Assembly: GCA_905331475.1 (NCBI GenBank)
Contig: CAJNYU010004504.1
Coordinates: 1 to 64,000 of the forward strand
DNA length: 64,000 bases
Direction of reading: 5' to 3'
From: Rotaria socialis
Taxonomy: Eukaryota; Rotifera; Eurotatoria; Philodinida; Philodinidae
Shown: one piece after another, positions 37,659-50,114 of the stretch
Numbering within the stretch: position 1 is the stretch's first letter
Layout of the letters: each line of letters begins with the position of its first letter
Position numbers and translations under genes: made by a program
The notes under the pieces: model-generated
Database searches by the model: none
Told to the model about the DNA's origin: nothing
What the model saw: only the letters and a program-made list of their open reading frames with translations

Positions 37659-40600
37659 ATGAGTGAGCGACGTTCTTCTCATCATCACCATCATCATCAT
37701 CATCGTCCACGGCAAACTTTCGACGAAAAATATCGTGTAATAGAAAATGAACTTAAGCGAAAAAATGATACGATCGATTCATTAAGGTATGCTATATAAT
37801 ATGAACATTTATTTAACAAATTTTTATTAAATAATAAATCAAGAAACGACACTATTGATATAAGTCACCAAAATGATCTATCACATTCATCGTGTACTCC
37901 TGTTGATAGTTCGGTAATAGATATTTGAAATGCCTTTTTTCTTTCAAATTTTGTTGATGCTTTTTGTCTTTTAAAAGTTTATTCGTAATGTTTCTCTTCG
38001 ATCAAATGCTAGTTCTAATTGGAACTCACTTGTAAGAACTATTGTTATAAATGTTATTGTCATTATCTTGAAAATATTAGTGACATATATTTATATAGAC
38101 GAAAGATCGTGAAATCGCTAAATTGAAAGCATTAGTATTTCAAAAAGATAATGAAGTTATTGCTCTGGCATCAACACATAAAAATGCTTTGTTACAGGTT
38201 TGAAATAGTTTGCCTCAAAAAAAGCGATCAAATATGTTCTTAAATAGATGGAAGATCGAATGGAACGTGAACGAAAAGTTTGGAATGAACACAAAGAACT
38301 TTTATTAGCCGGTGAACGTGCAAAATTTGAAGAAGAAAAAACTCGTCTATTAAAAGATTTACAACATCAATTGAATATTGAACGTGAACGTTGTCAGCGT
38401 TTTGAACAAAAGCTATATGATGCACAAATGGTAGAATTTTGAAATGTTTTCTATAAGAAAGAGAATTGTATCTTTTTTCTTGCCGCATTTCATCTTAGCA
38501 ATCAAGTGAAGCTAAACTAATGTTAAAAGAAAGTGGCCGGGAACGTATCAATGCTGTTTATGGTACTAAGGAACAGTGCAGAAAAGAATTTCAAGATGAA
38601 ATTAATCGACTACGTAATCAATTTCAATTGGTATGTAGAGAACAGAAAGAATTCTATTTATTTAAGAGGGATCTTAACTTTCTTTGTTACACATCTGTTC
38701 AGGCGAACAAATTTATTATATAGAGACGCTTTAAGTGATATAGACGAAACCTTAAATAAATGTATTTCGAGCGGATTTACGATCATTTAAAAAGAAAAGA
38801 AAATTACTCGCTTTTTAGAATATCAATAGGAACTAGATTTTAATATATCGTGTACAAAATTAAATGCATTAATATTAGTCATAGATCAGCCTGATTGGTA
38901 ACTATATAATTAATAATTTGGAAAAAAAAAGAATGTTCACACTTGCAAAACAATCAGATGAAAACAAACCCGTAAAATAACCTCACTAGTCATTATTTCT
39001 TCTATTACAAACCATAATTACTACGTGATTAAAGTAAAAACGTTCGACCTGATAATTGTTGCGTTTGCTTTGCATCATGTTCGCGATTTAATGAATCCTT
39101 CTATTCAGTTTTGATCTTTGATTTACTGAGTATTCTTTATTGTAATAATTAACTGAAATTTTCAATATTTTCTCACACAAGTGATTTCAACATTCTCGTA
39201 ATACAAATATTAAAACAAACTGTTATGATTAAACATTATAATCAAACTTCTTCACATCGTTAAATAAACATTTGCTGTTTGGGCGTTTTATTTGTCGAGC
39301 AATCGCACTCAAGTCAATAGTGGTCTACTTATTTTTGAAGCTTTCTAATAAAAAATAGGGTTATCAGTACATTTAGGATGAATGATGATTTACAAAGGAA
39401 AAATTTCCGTCTATAAATATCCATATTCTAAATGCTGAGTGCATTTCTTTGTTTTACTCCGTTGAGTTTTCTCCTGAGACGGAAATATGTCTTCGGGTGT
39501 TTCTTTTTGTTTTTCAACCTCAATTAGATATTTTAAAATCCATTAGATAACTATTAAAATAGGAAAGAGACGCTGAATTTACGCGTATACAAGAACGTGT
39601 TCGTGAATTAGAAGATACATTAGATCAAGTTTCAACTGAAAATGCTGATGTAGCTGCACGTCAACATGAATTATTTGTTAATTTGGAAGCGTCAGAAAAA
39701 ACTTGTGTCCGTTCAATAACAGATTCAATTAAGAAACTACTCATGGCTATTGATAGTCCATCCCATGTTTATGCAACAATTCCGTATGAAATTTGTTTTT
39801 GTTTTTTCGCAGTCTTTTATATTATTTTTAAAGGCACATCTCATCATTTACATATGATCGAGATTCAATTGTCGAACGTTTACCTACACGAAGTGTACTT
39901 GTATGTTATTGTATTTAGTTTCAACATGATATATTTTTCGTTTTTCTTATCAATAGAAATTACTTCAAGATACCGTCGATGAAATTCGTAATTATGTACT
40001 TGAACAAAAAGTACAAATTGAAACAAAAACAAAATTTTTAAAGAAATCAAAAGTATTAACAGATCGCGTAAATCAATTTGATTTTATTACGATTCATATT
40101 TAATGGCAGTATAATATATATATATATATATTCTTTGTAGACAACAGATTATTCCAATAGAACCTATGATGACAGTCAACCACAACAACCACCACTATTA
40201 AGAAGTTCACTTTCAAAACATAGAAAAGTCAATATAAATAATAATTTTTTTATTTCTATTGAATTTATTTAATTAGGAAAATGATCGTCTATCACAAACA
40301 TGTGAAAATCGTTCTAACAATAGTTCATATAATCCATTTCAATTATCATCTCAACAAAATGATACGATCGATAATCTTGTACAAAAACTTGAAGATCATA
40401 TTGCAACTGAACTTGATCGGTTTGTTGCTACATTTATATCTATAATATTCATCTATTGAAGGAAAATTTTCAGTTTAACAAAACAACGAATAACATTAAA
40501 TAATTCAAACCATAATGATGAACGAATGACATTAAATAGTTCGAATCATCATGATGAACGGCCAACATCATATTATGTCGAATCACCTAAAAAGGTTCTT

Positions 40601-40945
40601 ATTCTAAAAATTATTCTACAAAAAAACAATATCATTGTAATGTGGTTTTTTTTTCGTTTTCTGAAGGTGAAATTTGAATCAATACCTTCGAATAACGTTG
40701 ATGAAGTTAATCAAGATTCACTCATTCGACATTTACAAAGCCGTATTAGTGATTTAAGAGATGACAATATGCGTTTACGCGATACTCAACAACCAAAATC
40801 AACGTTACCATCCTATCATGAAGTAACATTTCTTTCATAGAATAAATCAATTTTCTCATCATGTCAATTTTTGTAAAATTCTATTTAGAATGATAATCAA
40901 CATTCATTTTCATCGATGCGCTCCCGCAATTATCCAAAAACATAA
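37659..40945 (+). CDS. Coiled-coil protein, not recognised
   Basis: Fourteen exons in phase: 37659-37786, 37844-37913, 37978-38031, 38099-38197, 38248-38430, 38499-38630, 39563-39783, 39834-39900, 39957-40067, 40141-40227, 40277-40419, 40474-40594, 40667-40822, 40889-40945, giving 542 residues. The N-terminus carries an uninterrupted run of eight His. Exons 4-7 code for long charged helices with heptad character (KDREIAKLKALVFQKDNEV, MEDRMERERKVWNEHKELL, RVRELEDTLDQVSTENADV). The C-terminal third is Ser/Asn/Gln-rich with two more short helices. There is no signal peptide, membrane segment or enzyme motif. A cytoskeletal or centrosomal scaffold is plausible but is a guess. Exon 13 could also read through its donor to a stop at 40838, giving a shorter tail. 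Intron 6 is 932 bases. AATAAA is at 40975. Confidence 0.8.
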
Positions 40946-43883
40946 TGAGATACAATAATTAATTCAAATACTAAAATAAAATTCAGTCGTTTCTTTTTTT
41001 TTTCTTCTCTTCTGAGTGTGTGATCAGTTGTGATTTGGTATCTGTTTGTTTAGTAGAAATAACTCAACATTTTTTTTAAGTGTTGATGCCATAAATTTTT
41101 GAAAAAGCAAAACTAAAATAGATATATTATTATTGCAACAATTAATTTGAAAAAAACGAAGAATATAAATAGGGTTTACATATAGAACAATAAAATTTTG
41201 ATGCACAAATAAAATTGTAACTGGAAAATATAATATTTCCTTTTTATTCTTGGAAGCAACATAGTGTAGCAATTCTTAAAAGAAATCCATGATTGTGATA
41301 ATTGAAATTATTCATGAATCCGAAAGTGCTTTGATATAATTCTTTTTGTTCTATCAAACATAAATTAACAACTTAGAGTGCTTATTAAAAGAAATGAAAC
41401 CATGCAAATCATAATACACATGCATGCATATCGTGTTTACAATTATTTCGCATTTGTTTCTACATGTCTAACACAAGATGAAGTCGTTTCTTTTTATATT
41501 TCTGCATTATTAGGTGGCCTTTTTTTTAGTAACTACACTTAGATATCTTTTTTAAATCTTGTTTTTATTTATGTTGACTTTTTCATTTTGAATAAATTAC
41601 ATTATGAAACAATCGGAATATTGGTATATAAATACTGTCTTGAAAAAAAAACGCAAACTCCACTTAACTGAAGTTTTAGCATGAAATATTTATAGAAATA
41701 ATTAACATTCAATGGTCATATGATTCTATATATCAAAAGAAGCAAGTTAGTCGATATTGAATTTAGCGATTAGAGTTTACTCGAGGGGTATTCAATCAGT
41801 TTTCCGGTATAGTTATTTTTATTTTATCAATTGTATTGTACTAGTTTGGTGAAATGGATCTAGTAAAATACAAGCTACTGAATGCAAAGTGTGATATCAG
41901 AGATTTGGAATATTTTCTAAGAATTTTCATACAAGACAACAAATTTCAAGAAGTGAAAAGTCATAATTCTTATGTTGTAGATGAACTTGCAATGGAGTTA
42001 CATTAGTTCGTTCGTGAAAATAGGAATTGAATTAAAGATTTCTTACAATTTCATGATGCGTAATAGTTTTCAAATCAATGAATTCATGCTTAGAAACTTG
42101 TTCATAAATATGAATTTGAAAACAGAAATTATCATGGATATTATATTTTTCTATTTTAACAATGGCAGAACTTTGGAACAGCTGAGAAAGAATTTTGATT
42201 TTTTCATTACTTAAATATTTGTCTAAAATATTGAATTTTATGTTTGATAATCGGTGAGTAATAATTGGATCCTTAAGAAAAGAAGCCTTTGTCACATGGC
42301 TTCATCACTAGATAAATATCAGATTTTAACAGAATCATATAATAGCAGTACAAGTTTATGCCATACGACGCAGCTCACATCAGATGATAAACCATGTAAG
42401 TCAAATTTTTTCTAAAAGAGTTCAATTCTATCATGTTTGTTTCACTCGAGTACTCATACTTCTGACTCATCGGGGCTAAAGGAGCATTAATACCCATTTA
42501 TTAAATCATGTCAATCAATCATATTTGACGTCGACAATTGGTTTTATGTCATAAAAGACGTTTTCAAACAGTTGATTATAATCCGCCTATTGCTTTTTTT
42601 AATACTGAAGCCAGTACGAAACAAATACTAGACGATATGCCAATGCAAATAATCATTACTGATGAAATGAAATATCTTCAAAACTCAACTTGCTAAATCT
42701 CAAAGAAATAATTAGTTTTTGTTTCATAGGTAAAACAGTACTGATGAATTTTTACGGAGTTTATCTGCGGCTTTTACATCGTGTCCTTGTTTTAATGTGT
42801 CTACTGTTCATTTTGATTAGAAAATAAAACGTTGAAATTCTCTAAATAAATTAAACTATTTACTGATTGATTTTTTTTTCTACTTTGAATTGGTGACAAG
42901 TAAATGTGCTGGTGAGTAGTTCATCTTTTTACGATATGATGCAAGACAATCAATAGAAATATTGTTACAAAACATCATAGACACCTGTATATATCACTAA
43001 TAGAATGAAAACGTGCAATCACGCTAACAGCATTAAATTTTGTCATTGACGATGTTATTTGAAGGTGTTTTCATCTTCAAATTATTGTTCACGTTAAAAC
43101 AATCTATACAATAATTACAAATGAACAAACCCCGAAATTTGACCTTAAAATGTTAACAGAACACTTAGTTTTTATTTCATTTGATATTTTAACTAAATTA
43201 GATTTTTATTGCAAAACTCAAACAAAATGGATGTTTTGATTAATTAATGTAAAAAGCAAATTGAATTTATATGATAACCAAGTAAAAGCCTCCTAGGATA
43301 ATACGATATTAAGCCTAGCGGTGTTGCTCTGAAATTGCTTAGTCTAAGAACGAGAAATCAATGATTCCTAAATTTAGTCGGATGATTAAAGCGAGAGTTC
43401 GTTGTCTTTTTGATCAAAACTTTGCAGCTACCAATGCTTTGTAGATAGAATTAATCTTCTATGAATATATGTTCATATGAATATTTTATTGATGATGTTT
43501 CATAAACTAGTTAGGGAATCTTTTCTTAGCTAGAAAAAAAAAGATATTAAAGAAGTAGTAAATCTGTTGAAACAATTGAAAATGAAAATGCCTGAGAATT
43601 TAATCTTGGATTCATTGTGGCTTCTAGAAACTCGGAAAATATTACACGCTTTTATTTCAATTTATGATGATAGTTCATTGTAGTTTGAATCAGTATTGTT
43701 TTTATGAAAAGCAAATTTCATTCGAACGGTATACAGGAGATCGGGTATACATCCGTTTAGAAACATTTAAGTTAATTTTTTCCGCCAATGAACTCTAGAT
43801 TATTGAAAGACCAATCGCATGTTATATTAAAATAGCACCATCGTTGTGAAAAACTTGTTAGCGCAGCCCCTTTGAAGCTAAAA

Positions 43884-44251
43884 TGTGGAACTCACATATA
43901 TTCCTTGTGTTTACTAAAAACAATTCAAAATAGCTCATCTGAAAAATCTACCTTGATTTCCAAAACCTATAATTAGGTCATTGTCTCTTTTCTTATGTCT
44001 TTAATGGAGTATTAATTGTTAGCTCGTATATTTAACCATGGCAGAGACTAGTTTCTATAGTCTGTAATGGGCAAGTGTTGCTTTTTTCGTGTAGTCTGTA
44101 ATTAAAAAATGAAGAAATAGTAGCCTAATTAGTCAAGCTCCTAATTAGCACAATTTTAAACTCATCAATGTGTGTAATGGAGGAGGAGTCGTAAAAATCT
44201 CGCATTTACACTTACACACCATTGTCTTCGAAAATATATGTGAGTTCCACA
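43884..44251. mobile_element. MITE-like element with 19-nt perfect TIRs
   Basis: TGTGGAACTCACATATATT at 43884-43902 is exactly repeated in inverse at 44233-44251. The 368-bp unit is noncoding and has a smaller inner inverted pair (caatgtgtgtaa near 44166, ttacacaccattg near 44211). The flanks share only AAA, so no target duplication is proven. Confidence 0.6.
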
Positions 44252-47200
44252 AAAGAAAATTAACTTCACTTCACTGAGACATGACATGTAGCACCTACTT
44301 ATATAGAACTACCTGCAAATCTGATAAGAAGACTCTACTAATCGGATACAAAATTCCCTAGAAGTTCAAATTGTATCTTCTATGTAAGAACTCAAAAAAG
44401 AAGTCCTCGAAATCAATCAATCAATCACTTTCAACTAAAAACTAGTTATGTTATTCACTTTTATGGTGAGGAATTTAGAGTTCGAAGAGCAGATTTCCAA
44501 CTCATTGTCGTGAAAACACTGTATTTTTTACGATAGTAGTTTGTAGCAGAATGAAGTAGTCTCACTCAAGAAAGTAAGAAAAAATTGTTTTTAAATTTTG
44601 ATTTGAAAATCTTCAAAAAAAAAACAGTTTCGAACACGAATATCATATTAGAAAACTTCAATGCTTCTTTTTTTCTATTCCTACAATCATTTAACAATAT
44701 CAAATATACATGCGTATTCGAGTCTTGTAATTACAAAGACTCCACTTCAATAGCCATATCGTAGCAAGCAAGCCACACTAAAGGCTGGCAACTATTGTAT
44801 TATACTATATTCGTCAAGTCACATTGCGAAAATTCACTTTATGATTGTTTTTAAGTAGTACCACAGTATTGTGTTGAAAATATTTCGGAAACAGACTATC
44901 ACATTGTCAATATAATCAAAAGATTCAAGCACTGTACAGAATATTCATACACTTGATTAGATATAACATGTTATACTTATTTATCATTAAAAGCAAATCA
45001 TCATAAGTTGTAGCTTTACTTTATTAGAACTGATGTCTAGGAAACAAGGAGATTCGTTTTTTAGTGTGTGAACTAATGAAAACAAGATTTACATGAACTT
45101 ATGAAATTAATTAAACTAGCTACACAGTTTGCTTAATAGGAAAAAAAATAAGAAATAACTCTACTTTTTCAAAGTACTCTTCACGATCTATGTAAGAGCA
45201 ATTCATGTTGAGTAGAAAATGCTGACAGATTTTTTCCAAATTACTAAAATTCATTTCTTATCAGTAGTGAATATTCTTGCAACGGTATGCACTGAGACGA
45301 TAAAATGCACGCCTTATATAACAACATAAATAATTTGATCATACTGAAAATCTCCGTTTTGTTAGTAAATGTGCTATTCGAATGACTAAATCACCTACGT
45401 ATATTATACAGCATTCTGTTTATTATAAAAGCTATTCTCGAATAATCATTTAGCATATAGTTTATTTTATTTTAAACTCAATAGAAAATATTCTTTTACG
45501 GTCAAATATTAATATTTAGTGCAGTCAAGAAAATTTCGGTCAAAGATTTAAAAATAAAATAAAATAAAATAAAACAAGTAGTAGTATTAATTCATCGAAG
45601 AATTCATTCAAATTAGCGTTCAGACAAAAAGATCTATGCAACTCGTTGTTGATGAAATTATTCATCATAGTAATTCATAATCGCCAGCATATGAACTAAT
45701 CGTTAATTATGGTATCACAAGTAGAATTTCAACTTCAAAAATAAATTTCATCAAGTGACTTTGAAACAAAAAGAAAATATGATTAGGAGACATTTTATTT
45801 CATCTATTTATTAAACCGATGATTATTTGTCGATTAGTCAGATGTAAAAAAATAATATTGAATAGTCAATATTGAACTGTAATAAATTGAAATGTCATAA
45901 TGAGAAATAAAATTCATTTGATAATATTTTTAGATTTTTGTGAAAATTGAATACATTTTATTAAAAATTACATATCAAAAATTTTAAAAATCCCACATGT
46001 CATTAGATCCCAATCATCAGTATTATTTAACAGATTTTTAGTGCATGTCAATAAATAGTAATGAACAATATAATTATACGGCCATGTTCATGTTGCTCTT
46101 AGAATGTTTCTCACGATAAATGAGCTCTTGAATTCGACAGGATTCAACAATTAACTATGATAATTGAATAACACTTGATCTTTACTCATTAGGTACTTTA
46201 CTATCTGAATTCATATCAAAATCATAATATTCTTTTTCTCATGACAATAGGGCTGATTTAGATATTAACAAACTATTCATGAAATTTTTAGTCTGAACAT
46301 TAATAATAGCAATAATCAATTATTGATTACAACATATCTCTAAAAACAAGTGAGTCAACAACGATTAACATTACATGAAGTTATTCTCAATTAGGAATAG
46401 TCAAGAGATGGGAAAAAGCATTTTTAATGAAAATAATGAAGCATTTTACGAAATTGATAGTATAATATATTCTGTTTAATTAAATAGTGGCGCACTGTTG
46501 ATCGACCACAAGATGGTGGCCATAATTTAAAACTTCTTTTTCTCGATCCATTGGTTTACGAAAAAAAGATTTTCTATTCATTAAATATACGGAGAAATGA
46601 CCGTGCATTCTGAAGTGCCAGTTGCATTGAACTTCACCTCAGAATCAACAATACATCAGAATAAATTTTTAGAACACCATTACTTTGTTTCATAATCTAA
46701 TTAACAAAAATCCAACAAAACTACAATGAATGTCATTAGGTTAACAGGCAACAAATTGAATCACAAGATTGCACAATCAGTAAATAGTTAGCAGGAAACC
46801 GACAATGCTCAGTTATGTTTCTCTACGCATTGTTAATGACCATTCATAGAAATGAGAGATTTTCATTACACAAAAGTTAAACAAATCTATTCATTTATTG
46901 AAATTTATCGAGACAAATACAAAAAAAATGCCTATCATTATTTGTAGAGGCAAAAATAAATCAGGAATAAAAGCAAACGCGTGAGCAAATCATTTGATAA
47001 CAAAGTATTTGTAAGAAAGAAACTAGATGATAATGACAATCACTATTAAGTATTTCATGGTGATTTCTAATGGGAGCAATATACATATCAATAGTATTGT
47101 CTTAATTATGCATAAAATAGAACGATAATCATTTCCTTTTCAACATCGAACAATTTTTGTTGATATATATGTGATGATTTTATTGCGGAAAAAATGGTTA

Positions 47201-47946
47201 AATTTATATATGATGTTATTAATTGTAACAACAAGAAAATATAGTAAAGTAAAAAAAAAAAAATATATAGCATAAAAATCTTCTCAGTAAGAAAAAAAAC
47301 TAGCCATTCGTAGAAGATGCAACTTTTGCTGTCGAAATAAGTTGAATAAGATTTTATTTTAATAACCATATTTCATAAGACCATAATAAAATTGATGAAT
47401 AATTCAACAGTATTAAATATATATATAATACATTTTGATTCATGGATTAAAAATAAATAAACATCGTATATACCTATATATTCAATAAATAAAACAATGT
47501 GCAAGTTAAATTCGTCACATCGATGAGCCTCAATTCCTCGTCAAACCTCCGTCCAAAAGAATAAAAACGATTTGTGACAAAGATTAACGAGGTGATGAAG
47601 ATTCATCTACTTCACGCCGTAGACACGACAAGTACACAAACAGATAAACATAAGACTCATTTGTGAGCTTACGTATGTCTACATAGATAATTTAAATACA
47701 AGATCGAATAGATGATATTGAATAAGAAGAAAGAAGCCGGATCGGTAATAAATAAAGAGCTTATTGGCAGACAATTGCAGTCAAAACTGAAATGATTTCA
47801 TTATTTCTTTTAAAGATGATAATTTTTGTATTTAAGAAAAAGACAGACATAGACAAAATATCTGACCTTATATGACATTTCCATTTGAATAAACGGGTTA
47901 CTACTCATCTGTCGTCGAATTGTTCATCAAGTAGAAAAGAAAAAAC

Positions 47947-47979
47947 AGAAAGAAAGAAAGAAAGAAAGAAGGAAAGAAA
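47947..47979. repeat. (GAAA)n microsatellite
   Basis: About eight imperfect GAAA units. Confidence 0.85.
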
Positions 47980-48201
47980 ATCGCATTGATGAATGAACGA
48001 CTATATGTACATATCTTTCTACTAAAAAAGAAGCGAACAGCAATAGTCGACGAGTGCACACGCATACTTACATATGGAGTATTATCATTGAGCTCGACTG
48101 ACTCATGTGCATGTTTGTTAGACGAAGGACAAGAGAAAATTCTTTTTTTTCTCTGTACTGTTCAACTATATACAAGAGAAGAGTTCAACCTTGTCGAACG
48201 A

Positions 48202-48214
48202 GGGGGGGGGGGGG
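48202..48214. repeat. Poly-G tract, 13 G
   Basis: An uninterrupted run of 13 G, striking in such an AT-rich sequence. Length may be affected by sequencing. Confidence 0.85.
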
Positions 48215-48290
48215 AGTATGTATATGTATTGGGAGAAAGAGGAAAGAATGAGTTTTAATTGCAGCTCGAGGCCGCAAGCATACACAAGAA

Positions 48291-48310
48291 GTGTGTGTGT
48301 GCGTGTGTGT
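48291..48310. repeat. (GT)n microsatellite
   Basis: Ten GT-type units with one GC interruption. Confidence 0.85.
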
Positions 48311-49133
48311 CATCAGCTGCATTCGTTTGCTGATTTGTCGCGGTGATCGAATTAAACAGAAGGCATTTCCTGTGTCTAACCCGATTCTTTGATTTTACAC
48401 ACGAGGAGGTCCCAAATAATCAACTATCGACGTCATATACTCAAGAAGAAAAGGCACTTTTAGTTCTATATACTCCCCTTTTACTCTTATTATTAATTGT
48501 CTTTTCCTCAATAGTATGCTATACACACAGTCATATATATGCATGCATGTGAAAAAGAATAGATCTTTTTTTCTCGACATTTTCTTTTGAATACTTATTG
48601 AATAAAAGACGTACCGGCAAATAACGAAGCTATCGGATTCATTCCTATCATATTGAATATGTTTTAATAATACGATACAATATTACTAACAGTCACTACT
48701 ATATATTCGCATGGCAGTTATCTAATAAAAAGAAAAAAAACGACGATGTTGACAACATAACGTGTGATCGGCAAGAGCGCGCGCGCGTAAATATAACGAC
48801 GAATGATAATGGTAAAGAATAAAAAATGTGCTTGCTTCTCTTCTGGTCTCTTGAGATGAACTCTCATTTGTTTCCGATCGTTGCCGTCCGTTGTTTCTTT
48901 TTTACTTGCATTACTGAAACAAAGAAAACACAATTCTTGTTGATCTCTGATTAACATTCCTTACCTTCTTTTTCTTCATCCTCATCGTCATCCTCTTCTT
49001 CTCCTCCTCTTTCTTTGGTTTCATCATGATGTAAAAAAAAAGGGATAATTGTAGCGAACATTTTACATTAGTATTAGTGATTATATCACTTCATACTAGT
49101 GTCTCTAATCAACTTAGTAGAACGAGAATATAA

Positions 49134-49157
49134 AGAGAGAGAGAGAGCGAGAGGGAG
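49134..49157. repeat. (GA)n microsatellite
   Basis: A GA tract with GC and GG interruptions. Confidence 0.8.
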
Positions 49158-49930
49158 AGCAATTTGGATAGATGTGATACTACTTTGCCTTGATGCTGCT
49201 AGTCGAGCCGTTGTTTCTCTCGTGTTCTTTTCTTTCTTTTTTATGCTTCTACATATGCAACAGATGGTCTATTACTAAAGGGAAAAAACGAACATAGACG
49301 AGAACGCTTGTCAAGCACAAAAAAAAGAATGATATATCGTGGACATTCGCGCAAACGTATGTATTATAAAAATGCATTTGATTCTCTATTCGCTCGTCAT
49401 TCTCTTTTTCTTTTTTTGTGGCACTTTTTATCGTTTTTTTCTCATTCTCTTGTCTTCATCGTTCGTCGATATTAGAACCAACGTGCTTTTTTTACATAGC
49501 TTTATACTTGTTATGATGGGAATAGAGAAAAAGAGCGAGCGATGAGGAAGCCATGCAATAATGTGAAATCCTTATGTGTATGTGTACGCCAGTTGATAGA
49601 TTATTTTTTCTATCTATCCACGAAGACGCGAAAAACGCATACGTCATATTTTGTCGGTATACGTCGAATCGAGACTTTTTTCTGGGTCGTTCTATTTTTT
49701 TCTGTTGTCGAGAACTGATTCGCTCGGCATCATAGAACAAAGTAAAAAAAAAGGATGCCGAGTATAGGATAGATAGATGGTTGGAAGAATGTAACTGCAA
49801 ATCGTGAACATGAAATTCTAGAAAAATGAAGAGTAGCGACAAAATCGACTTTTAAAAAACATATTCTAATCAAGCTAAAAAAGCATGAGGATAGCGTGGC
49901 TTAAACATGAAAGGGGATAAGTAAATTACT

Positions 49931-49943
49931 GTGTGTGTGTGTG
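49931..49943. repeat. (GT)n microsatellite
   Basis: Six GT units. Confidence 0.8.
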
Positions 49944-50067
49944 CAGAGCAATGACATAGACAATTGATTGAGCAAGACAAGACCGGATAAGAAGAAGAAA
50001 GAGACATGTTTTCACAAAACTTTTGCGCATCAGCACAATAAATGTAAATGAATAATCGTGAGACATG

Positions 50068-50114
50068 GAGAGAGAGAGAGAGAAAGAAAGACAGAAAGAA
50101 AGAAAGAAAAAAAA
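50068..50114. repeat. (GA)n(GAAA)n compound microsatellite
   Basis: A GA run grading into GAAA units and then poly-A. Confidence 0.85.
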
